DNA of 64,000 nucleotides from Pisolithus tinctorius (GCA_024663395.1 JANFAH010000018.1:930001-994000), one strand, 5' to 3'; counted from the first letter of the stretch, positions 34,335 through 46,860 are shown. The notes: generated by a model from the sequence alone, not told the origin. Numbers and translations: made by a program.

Positions 34335-35462
34335 CCCCTTTAAATAGGTGGTGCCATAGTCGGAACAATGTCGGCGCGTTCTCCATCGTGATGCACGTTT
34401 TCAAATAGAGACCGGAAAGTCGCTTTCACGTCATGCGGGGAACACAAAAAGAGCCATCTTTGCACGTTGTTTCACGTGAAGATAATCAATTGACACCCCT
34501 CCCACAGGATCAGAATGCTGAGAGGTTTCGTCACTCTGAGACCCCTATATGGTTTATCAGAGGCATGACCAGAGAAATATCCATGAGCGGGGAAGTCACT
34601 TGGTTCACCGAGTGGTCCTGCGCGGCAACTGTAGACGGGAACGGACGCGAACACGACGCGAACAGAACGCGCTCTGATGGGATGTCCTCTGTGTACCAAT
34701 GAAATGCATAGCTTCTAGTCAGTGAAGCACAACCAGATGACCAGAACCAGTGCGAGGTACCCAAGCCCTTGGGGACCAGTAATGTGCGACGAAAATTAGG
34801 TCACCAACCGGGCTTGCATTTTGCGGGGACCGGACCTTGACAGGAGCCTAGAATAGAGGGTTGAAATGCATGACGCGATCCTACAGGAGAAAAGAGCGTA
34901 ATACTAGCGTTGCACAAGTTTGCCCATTGTAGACTCTAATATCCTGGACGGTACTTGAGGTTGGCACAATGAGAGCGCGGTCCGCCCGTATACTGCGGAG
35001 TTGGAAATGTGTCAACTCAGATTCTAGAGATCTTATCTATATCTAAATCCAGTCTAAGTTCGAGGTGGACGCCTATGACAAACAAAATAAGGTCCAGCTA
35101 ACCAGACACTGACTTAGTGCCCCAGAATGCGTCGGAGCCATCTACGGTCGATATGGATCATATCCGATGCGCAGCATATGAATGTGAGAGGTCTTATACA
35201 GTGCCTTTATGTACTATGGAGCAAGTTCCTATCCCGGTGGCACTCGCGACGCACACGGTATGAAGTAGCATAGGAGCAAGCATTATCCACATTCCCGTGC
35301 CGTGGTACTCACAATCGTACAGGCTATCGCCTCAGTAGATCAACAGGGGAAGCCTCTGAGAGAATATAGAGTGTTCTCTTCCCACTCTCTATATGGAAGG
35401 TACTTCTGAACGTTCTTGAGCCTTGTCTAGACTGAGGTACATTAAGAAGCAACGAGGTTGGA

Positions 35463-36243
35463 CGGAGGCGAGTAAGAAAGATCAATTCACTCAACATGCC
35501 CTCGTGTTCTGTGTCACTGATGTATGTAGAAACCCAGGGTGGCACCAGGAGCACGGCCCCAGGGTCAAGCATTCTTCCCATGCGATATTCGCATAAGGGC
35601 TAGCCTGATCGCCTGACCAAACGGTTCAACTTCTCCATCATGTACACCATCTCCAGCGGTTGTATTCAGGCAGCGGGTGGCACGAAACGTACATGAGTAG
35701 GTACGATTATGCATGCACTCACAAGACGTCGGGAGCTCACTACTCCGAGTACCCCTGGGACCAAACAACAGCAGGCTGAACCCTGGCAATGCTTGCGGGT
35801 TTCCCAAAGCCTGCAAATCATGGTCTTTGTTATAGTAATGATCGATTAGTTTCTCCTAAATCAACCAAAGAGTTGACGGGCATCATATTGGTTTCAAGTC
35901 TCGAAGGATGGTCAGCAACAATCATAAGTTTTGGACCCAACCTGAGCGGTGGTTTCACGAGTACTCTCTGCGGGGAGTTTTCCTGCGAAACAAAAATGGC
36001 CGAGACAACTACGACGTTGACAAACAGCAAGGAGGCAAGAGGAGAGCCTCGTACTAGCAAGCTCCGACCAAGCGTACGTGTGAACTCGTAGAGTGAAAGG
36101 ATGCAGGAGCCTCGTATTCCGAGGCTCACACACTGCGAGCCTAACGATAGACTACTTGCACATTCGTGCGGAGGCTATGCACACAGTGAAGTAAAGTCGA
36201 AACCTCGGGATATGAATACTGCATAGTTTTGCCGTCTTCATGG
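35463..36243. repeat. Long repeat R1, copy b
   Basis: Partner of 29,753-30,540. A shortened third piece of this region (for example ATTCTTCCCATGCGAT, GCCGTGGTACTCACAA) is found at 40,043-40,225. Confidence 0.65.
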
Positions 36244-36409
36244 GGAGGCGAAGGAGAATACCACAAGTTAGGAAGAGGAGCCTTGAAGGAGCGTCAGCCG
36301 ACGGTCGTCTTGGGAGGTGCTCGCGAAGCAGGCAACAACGAATCGTTTGTCGTGGTATTTCAAAAGAGCAATCGGCAACAGTTTCCTAACAGAGTCTTTG
36401 CACGGAAGC

Positions 36410-36620
36410 AGCTGTGTAGTGACTAGTGCTAGTGGTCGTGACCGTTCAACCTACGAACAACATATGGCAACGCAGAGCTATAATGAGGACGACGATGACG
36501 TTCAAGTCAGAACGGAACAGCTCTCTGAGGAACACTCCGAAAAGAAAAGTCCCCGGAAACCATTTCATCGGATTCGTGATACTGCGCAAGAATGACCCAC
36601 ATGAAAGGGATTGAGGGTCT
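36410..36620. repeat. 3' flank of HET gene 1, duplicated at 39,760-39,930
   Basis: Shared blocks: CTATAATGAGGACGACG..., CATTTCATCGGATTCGTGATA versus CATGTCATCGAATTCGTGATA, and GGGATTGAGG.TCTTGTAAAT. It continues as 36,640-36,740 versus 40,240-40,340. Confidence 0.75.
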
Positions 36621-36886
36621 TGTAAATAGCAAAAGATGCATATATAGTACAAGTGGTAATGATGGAAGGAGAAGTCATTGAGACTCTCGTCGTCCACGGC
36701 ACGTGAGTATGAGCGTTTCTCCAGCCCCAGGTATTAAATAAGCAGGTAGCTATTGTGAGAGCTAGCACGAAAAGAAAAACTATCGAGATACAGGACGAGA
36801 GGCAGACCAGCCCGACTCAGCTCAAACCCCCATACGCGTCTCACAGGATTTCTAAGACCTTCGCCCGAATGCTTTTAGAGGTGATG

Positions 36887-38829
36887 TTAGTCCCGAACCC
36901 TGGGACGACAATCTCGTTCCATGCAGCGACCCTCTTGTAGGTTCCATTCGACTGTTGTACGAGAAGCAGCGCGTTTGAACGGTTGTCCGAGACGGGCAAT
37001 CGTCTCCAGTGCCAGAGTATAGTTGTCGACCGGAGGCATGAAGACGACGGGTAATGGCACAACTTCATTCGGGTCAGAGTCAGTATCAAACTCCGAATCA
37101 TCACCCCGGGTAGCTCCACTAACCGGATCTCGGATATGATGAATCCATGGATTCACGAAGACAAATTTCTTTGCCTCGCGTAGTGGGAGATCATCTGCGG
37201 TCGTGAAGTCTACATTTCCAAGTCCCGACACCTTGGCACGATAAAGCTTCGCATTATCACTACATGGGTTCTCGAGACTTTTCACAGAAAAGACGATGCA
37301 TGGAAGGTGTAGACGCCGGGTTGCAAAACGGGCGGGAGGAAGATGATTGATCTTGTTATATATAATCCGCGCTTCTTGCCGAGTCAACTTGTCACGTAAC
37401 GTCTTGATGCACCCTTCCATCTCCTCTCCTTCGAGAAACGGAGGGCTGCGGGAAGGTTGGCTGTAAACGGAAAGGGAAGCCGGGAGACAACTGTTGTACG
37501 AGGGTGACTGTCCTGACAACGCAAGCACAGTGACCTCGCTGGAGCGTGCCACGATCTTTTCCAGGAGATGTCCGAGAGCATCAGCTCCTTCACCGTAGTA
37601 CGGCTTGATATCAGACTTGCATATGCCGATGAGAGAATACGCAACGTCTTCCTCGACTGTCGCGCTCCGCGTCGAAGCGAGACGAAGTTTCTCTCGCACC
37701 CCGAGATCCTCCGGTAAGAACGTGATGATGGTTCTGCGGGGAACTTTGATAACGTCTGCAAGCTCTTCCACGATCTCCGGACATTCCTTGTGGTTTACGC
37801 CAGTATTGCCAAGGTATGGTTTCCATTTGGAGTCATAGAAAAAGATGACTTTCAGCGAAAGAAGCTCTTGTAGAGTCCATGCTCGGGTCATCCATAAGCT
37901 GTGTGCAAGGTCCCCGGGCTTGGATGGATGCGCTACGCCGACAAGGAATACGAGTGTGGCTACCGAATTCGCATACCGTTTATACATAGATGTAAGAGAC
38001 TGATTGAGGATGGAGCTCGTGGACTTGTCGATACAGCAGGTATCTGACCATGCCCAGCTGTAACCAAGTCCGTGGGTCTCCTTGCAAAAATTGCGCAACT
38101 TCTCATTCGGGGGCGTATCCGGAAGGTTCCACACGGATTTGACTACGTTGACGTTCTGGAATGGCGGTTCGTTCCCCTGCCATACGTGTGAGAACATCAC
38201 GTATCTGAAAAAACGTCGAACAACTCGTAGGATCCGTTCGTTGTCTATTTCTGTCGTCATGGACGAAACAAGCTCTTTGAATGACGGGTCAGCCTTGAAG
38301 ATACGCATCCGCTGAAGACCATCACAAAGGCAACCGGAGGTGACATGAATGGCCACAAGGGGACAGTTTTTGAGGATATCGCGAACAGTAAGAACAATAA
38401 CCCCGATCGTCTCAGATGGAGAAATATAGTTCTTTCGTAGTTCTGTGCAGCCGTCATTTGTGGGTACGATGTCCATACAGGAGATACATACGCCTGATTG
38501 CAAGGTCATCAGACTGTTCAATCACCTGCAGAATAGACTTGAAAGCATCAATCGCTTCGTCATACCGTTTCGCCACATGAAGCGCCATGTGCTTCGTCTT
38601 GTAGCCCAATGGGTTGGAGGGCTCCATTTTCACTGCCTATGCGAAAATTGTAGGGAACCGGATTGTACAATGAAACCATGCATACCATGTTTGCATCCTG
38701 CAGCGCATCCTCCCACAATCCGTTCGCCGCTCGATTTTTGCTCCGCCTGATAAACAGACCTGCGGGACTTTGAGGGCCGATGGACAGCGCAGCAAATCCC
38801 GAAGCTTTATCGCCAACATGTTCAACCAT
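36887..38829 (-). CDS. HET-domain protein with N-terminal TPR-like segment (gene 1)
   Basis: Model: exons 38829-38686, 38636-38492 and 38442-36887 with two 49-nt introns, giving 614 aa. The first ~97 residues are TPR-like helices (NGLWEDALQDANM, YDEAIDAFKSILQVIEQS). The HET domain has YVMFSHVW, SWAWSDTCCIDK and WMTRAWTLQELLSLK. In filamentous fungi HET domains trigger cell death on non-self recognition. Here the domain is C-terminal. Compared with gene 2 the last ~45 codons are out of frame: one extra A in an A-run near 36,972, with the matching tail (YKRVAAWNEIVVPGFG) in another frame ending at 36,841. A start further upstream, joined to the TPR remnant at 38.9-39.7 kb, cannot be excluded. 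Confidence 0.75.
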
Positions 38830-38892
38830 CGTAACGCATTTTTAGTGAAATCTGATGGCAGACATTAACATGGACATCAACCAGACTGGCAG

Positions 38893-39735
38893 CTACAAAC
38901 AAAGCGGACCGGTGATCCAGTCTGCAGTTGACTTGCTCCTCAGGATCTCCTCGTCTGATGTCCCTATGATGTTGAGGAGAATCTCAACAGCTTCGGCTGC
39001 ACGTTCTTCAGCATAGAGGGTTTCGCACAACTGTTGCTGAGCAACGATGTCTGGTTCATTGAAACTCCACCCAAAAATCTTCATGGAGGATTAGACTAAT
39101 AGATAGTAAGGGTAGAAAGACCTACGAGCGAGATCGTCACTAAGGGGGGACACTGTTTGTCCTTGGGGGCTAGGCTCCTCGCACGCTCGATCAGTGGTAT
39201 CGCACGTCCGTAATCTCCGTTCTTCATGTACATTACTGCAAGGACCTGCGGAGTGTATCAGAAGTGATACTTACAAGTTTGGATTGCCCAAAGCACATGC
39301 CTGGGTGTAAAGACAAGTGGCCTCGTTATCATTGTCATCGTTTGCACTCGTTGCAAAGTACTCTACGCGTGTTATCGTCTTGCTTGATGTCCGGATTCGA
39401 ACACAAGGATTGCCTGAGTGGGATGTACAGTAAGGTTATTGTGGTAACGACCTAGATTATGTGGCGTACCTTCAGTAGTAAGAGAAATCTGATTTCGTGC
39501 AGCTCACAGACATGAAAGGCAAGGTCGAATGTCCGTAGTGCACCATCAGAATCACCAAGGCCAAGCAGAGCAACCGCCATCGCAATATGGGCGATGGGCG
39601 ACGGCTGATCCTGGAGGGACTTCGGGTGCACATGAGTGAGCATTCGCAGCGAGTAGTGAGCCTAGAGACAGATGATAGTAAGGGAGGTAAATATGGGGTG
39701 CGTGCGAGGGTCGCGATTCCTCGTCGGAGGGTCAA
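38893..39735 (-). pseudogene. TPR-repeat remnant upstream of HET gene 1
   Basis: Several exon-like pieces on the minus strand read as TPR helices: IAHIAMAVALLGLGDSDGALRTFDLAF (39.55 kb; by motif only), EATCLYTQACALGNPNL (39.3 kb), VLAVMYMKNGDYGRAIPLIERARSLAPK (39.2 kb) and LCETLYAEERAAEAVEILL (39.0 kb). GT-AG introns fit between them. No intact start was found. The frame that would join it to HET gene 1 contains a TAA just before the ATG at 38,829, so I treat it as a separate, broken gene, possibly the former N-terminal part of gene 1. Confidence 0.5.
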
Positions 39736-39759
39736 GCTTTCACTGCACGGACGATGCTA

Positions 39760-39930
39760 CGCCAAGATGAACAATGTCTGTAGGGCTATAATGAGGACGA
39801 CCGTGACGTTGAAATCGGAACGGAAGAGCTTTCTGGGGGCACTCCGAAAACCCCCAGGAAGCCATGTCATCGAATTCGTGATAACGCACGAGAATTACTT
39901 GCATGAACGGGATTGAGGATCTTGTAAATG
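39760..39930. repeat. 3' flank of HET gene 2, copy of 36,410-36,620
   Basis: See the partner entry. The duplicated flank is split here by a ~300-bp insertion (39,945-40,240). Confidence 0.75.
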
Positions 39931-39944
39931 GCAAAGGATGTACA

Positions 39945-40240
39945 TATCACGCCGTCGCTCTCGTAGTCCTGGTCTTCGCACCTCCGGTCCTAGCACCACC
40001 CTCCCGCTTCTCCCCCTCCTTCGACTTCGCGCCCGCCATAGTACGGAGTATTATAGGAGTAAAACATTAACCACACCCCCACGCCGTGGTACTCACAAAG
40101 CAACGAGGCTAGTCGAAGATCGGTTCAAATCAACATACCAAGCGTCAGATATTCTTCCCATGCGATGTTGGAACAAGGGCCAACCTGATCGCCTGAGCAA
40201 ACAGTTGTACTTCTCCTTCAAGGAACTCGGCAACAACACT
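39945..40240. repeat. Mosaic insertion made of two other pieces of this window
   Basis: 39,948-40,040 matches 46,803-46,885, the 3' end of the low-complexity gene (GTCGCTCTCGTAGTCCTGG, TCTTCGCACC, CGCGCC.GCC.TAGTAC). 40,043-40,225 matches pieces of 35.26-35.64 kb. The insertion interrupts the duplicated HET 3' flank. Confidence 0.65.
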
Positions 40241-40431
40241 CACTAGTACAAGTGGTAAAGTAATACATGGAAGGCGAAGTCATTGAGACTGTTGTCGTCT
40301 ACGGGCTATGGAATATATGTATGGACACTTCTCCAACCCTGTCGCAGGTATTACATGAACATTCAAGCAACGGCAAGGAAAACGACCGATAAAGGACGAA
40401 AGGCAGGTCGACCCAACTGAGCCCAAACCCG

Positions 40432-43355
40432 TCACCGGATTCTTAAGACTTTCGCCCGCATGTCCTCAGGGATATTGGTTCCAAGTCCCGGGAGGACAAT
40501 CTGGCTGTCTGCAGCGACTCTTTTGTATTCTTCAATCGACTGATTTTCGACTCGCACGAGAAGCCACCCGTTGAACGGCTGACTGAGGCCAGCGATCATC
40601 CGTAGGGCCCGGTCACAGTTATCAGACTCCGAGGCAGGTCGCCAGGCAACCTCACTACTCGGACCTCGGAGTTGACGAATCCACGGATGCACGAAGACGA
40701 ATTTCCGTGACTTGTCCACCGGGAGATCGTCTGTGGTCGTGAACTCCACTTTTCCAATCCCTGATACCTTTGCACAGTATAACTCCTCCTTTCCTTCGCA
40801 TGACTTTTCGAGACTCTTCACAGGCAAGACGATGCATGGAAGGTTTAAATGTCGGTTCGTAAACGTAGGTGGGTTCCTGATGGAATTATAGATTTTCAGG
40901 GCTCTATCCAGGGGTAACTTGTCACGTAATTCCATGATGCGTGTTTCCAGTTCTTCCCCTTCGAGTAACGGAAGGTCGTAAGGAGTCTCCTTGTAAACGG
41001 AAATGGAAGCCGGGAGACAACTGTTGTATGACGATGACTTCCCAGACCATGCGAGCACAGTTACCTCGCCGGTACGGTCTACAATCTCTGCCAAGAGTTG
41101 GCCAAGAGCGTCGGCTCCTTTGCCGTACTCAGGTATGATATCGGACTGGAATATGCCGATAAGAGAATACGCGATATCTTCCCGCTCCGTCGCATTGCGC
41201 GTCGAAGCGAGACGGAGTTTTTCGCGCACCCCGAGATCGTCCGGAGAGAACGAAACGATGGTTCCAGGGGCAATCTTGATAGCGTCTGCTAGCTCCTGCA
41301 TGATCTTCGGAGAGTCCTTGTGGTTCGGACCACTCTCGCCAAGGTATAGTTCCCATTCGGAGTCATAGAAAAGGATGGTCTTTGGTGAAAGAAGCTCTTG
41401 CAAAGTCCATGCTCGTGTCATCCATCGACTACGCGTAAGGTCACCCGGCTTGGACGGATGCGCAACGTCGGCAAGGAATACAAGCGTGGCTGTCGAATTC
41501 GCATACCAGCGGAACATTGATTTAAGAGATTTTTTGTAGATGAAGTCGTTCTTCTTTTGAATACAACACGTATCTGACCATGCCCAGTCATAACCAAGTT
41601 CGCGTGTTTTCTTGCAGAAATTGCGCAACTTCTCATTCAGGGGCTTGTTCGAAAGGTTCCGCACTGATTTGACTTCGTTAACGTCCTCGAATGACGGCTC
41701 CTGCCCCGTGCTCTCGGGGCAATTCCATACATGCGAGAACATGACGTATCCGAAGAAACTTTCAACCTCCAGCCGGATCTGCTTCTCGTCCACTTTTGTC
41801 GTCATGGATGAAACAAGTTTTTTGAACCTCGGATCAACCTTGAAGCTATGCCTCCGCTTGGTCTGATCGCGAAGGCGACCAGTAGTACTGTTGATAACGA
41901 CGAGGGGGCAATTATTGAGGAAATCGTCAACGATCACATTAATAACGTTAGTCGTGTCGGATGGAGAAACATAGTTCTTGCGCAGTTCTGTGAAGCCGTC
42001 ATTTGTGGGTATTATGTTGACACAGGAGGTACATACGCTTGATTGCAGGATCATGCGACTGTTCGATCGCTTTTAGCATAAACTCGAAAGCATTGATCGC
42101 TTCACCGTACTGTCCCGCTCCATGAAGTGCCGCATGCTTGGCCTCATAGCCCCAAGGGCTGGAGGGTTCCATTTCCACTGCCTACACAGCAATTGTAGAG
42201 AACCGACTCATACAAGAAGGATACCAATGCATACCTCGTTCGCATCTTGTAGGGCAAGTTCCCACAATCCTTTTGCCGCTTGGGCTTTGCTCCGCTCAAT
42301 AAGACTCGGAAGACTGGGGGACAACGCAGTAAAGTCCTGTGTTATTGTACCGTCATGTTCTGTAGATCCGAAGGCAACATGTTCACCTACACTGTTGTCA
42401 AAATACTTTGAGGGAAGGACGTCTTTGAGATTGTGGACCGCGATTTTCCCATCAGCAGATCCACATGCAAGATATCTCCCGCTTGGCGAGAGAGCGACGC
42501 AGTTAATCTCCGTAGCATGTATGATGGTGCCACCGATCTGCTTGTGCGACACGCAATCCCATAGCGAAACCGAAGAGCCTGCGGCACATGCAACGAATCT
42601 GCCGTTGGATGCTACAGGTACCCGAGGTTTGTTTTCATGGATCGACCACTCGGAAGATATAGATTTGGAAATGTCGAAGCAGGTGATTTTTCCCTGGCTC
42701 CCGACGAACAGTTGCTGGCCATCAGATGACCAGGTCAACGGAGTGCGCGACAATGAATTGGTTGAACCCTTTTTGCCTGAATCGAACAAGATACTGCCAT
42801 TGTGGGTACTGTAGACGAGGCAGCCGTGATCACGGGAGACGGTGGCAAATCGACTGCCGTCTGGGGAGAACTTGACACCGGAAACGTGAGGGTGTGGAAG
42901 GGGAGGAAGGAGCCGTTTACCGGAAGCGATGCTGAATATCCGGGCATGGTTCCAGTCCACGGACACAACTTTAGTGCTGTCGCTCGAGATGTCGGCCCCC
43001 ATTACATCGCTGCAATGTTCTGTGAACTCGAGCACTTTTCCATGAGTGGCCGCATCCCAGACGGTTGCTCTCCCTCCACGGGCTCCGGTCACGATCCGCT
43101 GGCCATCCTGGGAAACAACAACAGAAAAGATCTTGCCACTCGCTTGCATGGTTGGACCCTGTTGCTGTCCATCTTCAATCTTCCATCGACGAATTTTACC
43201 GTTGTGGTATCCTCCTATGACCTGACTTTCGTCTGCAAAGGCGACTGCGCGTACATCGCCTTGAGATGCAATTTCGATCCGTTTCGTATCTTAGTTATCA
43301 CAGAGAACTGTCAGTGGGGCCGCCTCAGCCTCTCTGACTGCTGGTACGCACCCAT
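40432..43355 (-). CDS. WD40-TPR-HET protein, NLR-like allorecognition candidate (gene 2)
   Basis: Model: exons 43355-43352, 43289-42235, 42181-42037 and 41987-40432 (introns 62, 53 and 49 nt). All phases agree, giving 919 aa with no internal stop. Residues ~5-330 are WD40 blades (VRAVAFADESQVIGGYHNGK, IFSVVVSQDGQRIVTGARGG, INCVALSPSGRYLACGSADG). Residues ~335-400 are TPR-like (KGLWELALQDANE, YGEAINAFEFMLKAIEQS). HET motifs are at ~480-600 (GYVMFSHVW, YDWAWSDTCCIQ, WMTRAWTLQELLSPK). Known fungal HET proteins such as HET-E have HET at the N-terminus and WD40 at the C-terminus; here the order is reversed and I see no NACHT. The 4-nt first exon is uncertain, and the start could lie elsewhere. Confidence 0.82.
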
Positions 43356-43451
43356 CGTCGCCGCTGGCGAGCCTGATATCACAAAGTGACTTATCCTGGA
43401 GTTCAGAGGGGAAAAAGAGCTGGATGCATCGCAGACTTGCTCACGGCACCC

Positions 43452-43459
43452 AATATATA
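43452..43459 (-). promoter_or_regulatory. TATA box of HET gene 2
   Basis: TATATATT on the minus strand, about 100 bp before the proposed ATG at 43,355, inside otherwise GC-balanced DNA. Confidence 0.45.
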
Positions 43460-43739
43460 GGCTGCAGGTCCCTCAAGCTTGCCTCAAGCTATTGATACGG
43501 ATCAGTCTACGCGTCCAAAATCACATTGTGTTCATCAAAATCAGGATGTCGACGAAGATCTGGCAGTGCGGCATTACGAGTTTAGTAATGACCGATTGAT
43601 CCCTGAGCATGATTATATGTCTCCACACAAGTTCCGGTGTTTTCCTCTGCGGAGGTCACGCATGGGGCAAGTGTTGGCAAAAATGTGTTAAGAAAGATGC
43701 GGTGAGTCTTGGCATGTAGATATCCGATCTAGCGAACGT

Positions 43740-46410
43740 GCCAATGCCCTCTGCCCCACGCTCTGTCAATCTTTTGGCGTCTCCTTGTCCTCGCACTCGC
43801 CAATACCCTCAAACCCCCACCTCCTCTCCACAGAATCCGAACCCTGCCCACAAAACACGCGATGATGAGGATAAAACACATCCGGGTCGCACCCCTTGTC
43901 AGTAACAGCAAGCTTGTCCACGTGTGCACGACCCCAGCAAGATGGGAGAGGTAGGATGTAATACCACAGACGGCGATATCGTCTCCGACCAGCATCTCTG
44001 TCTATGAATGCGCACATCAGTTTGGGCACTTCAGTGCACACAACAGCAGCAAAATGCTCTTTCCTGTCCCACATTCGGTGGATATAATGATAATGTCCAG
44101 TGAACTTCGATGTATCATCAATTGCGGTGGACCCTCATTTAGTGCATGGCGTGTGTCCTAGGAATGAGTATCTGATGCCCATCCATCGATTTTGGGCGTT
44201 GGTTCTTCCCAGTTTCTGCAATATGCAATTTGTGGTTGATGGATTGGCACCCTGGGTTTAAATTGCCGCTGCCCAGTTTATGTGAGGAGATACATATTCC
44301 TTTGATCATGCTTCTGACGGCTTTTGATAAACCATATGGAGATCGCAGACTCCAACGGAATGCGTCAACGCTGCGATCATTTGGGAAGGGCATCAATCGA
44401 TTATCTCGAGGATGCAAAGCAAGCCGGCCCTTTTGCGGTGTTCCAAGCCTCTCCTGAAGGTGATATTCTAGCACTGTTTGAAAGTGTGTATCATTACGGA
44501 AAGCCCGGGACCCCGCTCCAAGTTCTGGGCATTTGGTCCGACCTATGTATGCAGCAGCACTGAAGCCACACCGCAGTTTTCTTTGCGACGGACCACCCGT
44601 TCGTGTAGTATACAACTGTCACATGGCGAGCCGCTTAGCTTTAGCCCTAACTCTTCGTTAGATGGTCAGCACTCTACAGTGTTCTCGCAGATGGAAGGGT
44701 ATCGACTCGAGTAATTCATCCGTCAATCCCATCTCACCCCGGTTTTACCCGTCTACACCAATACCTTCCTAGCAGCAAGAAATATGCATGGGTGACTTAC
44801 CGGCGTCGGCGCGGTGATGTTTGGCATGCATGTAGACTCCGATCCAATCCCTCTGTCCCACAATCGGTCCTGCCAAATCTTTGGGCTTCTCCGTTTCGCT
44901 GATACCCTCAATCCTTCACTTCCTCTCCCCAGGATCTGAACCCTACCCCAAAAACCACAACCTCACGCAATGATAACGATAAAACACATTCAGGTCGCAT
45001 CCCGCACGGCGAAATTATCACTGTCAACATTGTCGACAGGCCAATACCGCAGTTACTGATCTTCAGAGCTTGAGCATCATATATCTCTAACCTCTCAAAA
45101 CCTTTGAGAGTGTAGTCACTTCCGTGACACACGTGCATATTTTGTTCGAGCATCTATCCCCCGACTCATGTAAGTGATGTAACGATCACACGCAGTCCAT
45201 CTCTGTGCTCAGATGTTAAGTAAGTAATGTTTCTGTGCCATCACTCGCCCAGCAGATACCCCCACAGGGAAGGACAACAGCGAAGTTAATCCTCCAAGCG
45301 TCTAACCTCGGTAAATCTTGCTCTCAAGATACCAGACTCCACATAATCAACTACAGTATGCGCAGATCAGTGTGTATCAATATGAACTGGAGCTTCGAAA
45401 TCGCGCCTTTACAATGCAGCTGTTGGTCCCTGGAGATTCAGGAGTTGTAGTCGGCTCTCGAAGTGTGCTGCCGAGTGCTTTTGGTAGCACCCTGAACTTC
45501 ATCCATTCACGGATGGCGGTGAACGCGGTGGTATGGCGGCTTCATTCGCTGACACTTTGCTCAGCGTAACCTAGTCATCTCCACACGCTCCGACGTCTAC
45601 ATACTCTGTCACATATTCATATTTCTAGCGATGTTTGAATGCCTTCCATGTGGAGTTCCGCAGACCGCATTTCTTCAGATAATAATGTTAACCTCGCACC
45701 ACGTAGGTACCATGGCACGGGGATGTGGTTGGCCCTTTGCTTATCTGCTATTTGACAGTTTGATATCCTCGCCATGCGGTGCGCAAGGGAACTTCGTGAG
45801 TTGCTGATATCTATGTGCATGTTACAAGTGAGTGCCAAACACGTTCCAGGGTACAGATGGATTTTCAAATAGCTGGTCACATTCAACGAGTATGATGGAA
45901 GTGAAGCTGCGACCGCGAAAACAGACGGTGCGGTCACAGCTGAGTCAGTGTCCTGTCGTCATCGATTGGTTTTACGCCTTCGTACTCCCCGGCTTCTGCA
46001 ATTTGCAATCCGTGGTCGGCGGATTGGCGCCCCCATTTCAAATTGCCGTTACCCAAGGATTCGGGTGCCCCAGGGGCCCTGTCCATCCAGTCATACTCAG
46101 CTCATGTGAGGAAATGGATATTGTTCTGATCATGCTTCCGACGGCTTGAGATAATCCATACGGAGGTCGCGAGCTCCGGTGTGATCCTCGACGTTGTGGT
46201 AGTTTGGAGAGGGCGTCAATTGATTATCTCCAGCATGCAAAGATAGCCGGTCCTTTTGCCGTGTTCCAAGCCTTACCTGAAGGTGACATTCGAGCACTGT
46301 TTGAAAGTGTGTATCATTACGGAAAGCCCGGGACCCCGCTCCAGGTTCTGGGCATTTGATGGCATATCTATGCAGTTGCGCTGTGGCCACACCGCAGTTT
46401 TCCGTCGATT
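43740..46410. repeat. Degenerate duplicated intergenic block
   Basis: Block a at 43,740-43,990 recurs at 44,820-45,020 (CCAATACCCTCAA / TGATACCCTCAA, CACCTCCTCTCC / CACTTCCTCTCC, GATAAAACACAT). Block b at 44,140-44,600 recurs at 45,960-46,410 (GTGTATCATTACGGAAAGCC, CCGGGACCCCGCTCCA). The order a-b-a'-b' indicates a tandem duplication, with about 0.9 kb of extra DNA between a' and b'. No gene is supported in 43.5-46.8 kb. Confidence 0.7.
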
Positions 46411-46860
46411 ACTTTCCCTCCACAGTCTACACCCCTTACACTCCGCTGACAAAAATCTGTGTACCACTCTCATCACAGACTGAATGCTCACACTCCTCGC
46501 ACCGAACACCACATCTCATTCCGCCTTCTTTGCACAAGTAGCTGTGTCGAACGTTCCTTGCGACGTGGGTCACTACTCGTCGTCGTTCTCATCAGCAATT
46601 TTGTTTCCCAGGTCGCGTCGGGTATTCCTTCCATGCCATCTTAGGGTCTACACAAACCAAATGACTCTTGCCTGCCTGGAGAGTGTAGACAAGTACATTA
46701 TCTATAGTTCAGACAAAAGATCCCCCAACTGTGTGTTGTAGTAATAATACATGATAATACAAATTCACTGAAATCAGAAAAAAGATCATCACGTCCTGGA
46801 TCGCGCTGTCGCTCTCGTAGTCCTGGTCTTCGCACCACCGCTCTCCTCCTTTTCCCCCTC

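Larger units (their letters stand above)
34335..36860. other. Promoter side of oxidase copy 2 and repeat-rich spacer
   Basis: 34.59-34.83 kb is similar to 2.70-2.95 kb (duplicated upstream region). 35.46-36.24 kb is repeat R1b. 36.41-36.86 kb is the 3' flank of the first HET gene, repeated behind the second one. No gene was found. Confidence 0.5.

Noticed and set aside
40432..42054. HET gene 2 as a stand-alone 540-aa protein starting at 42,054
   Set aside because: The first ~23 codons of that frame are a 49-nt GT-AG intron. Splicing joins the HET exon in phase to TPR and WD40 exons.
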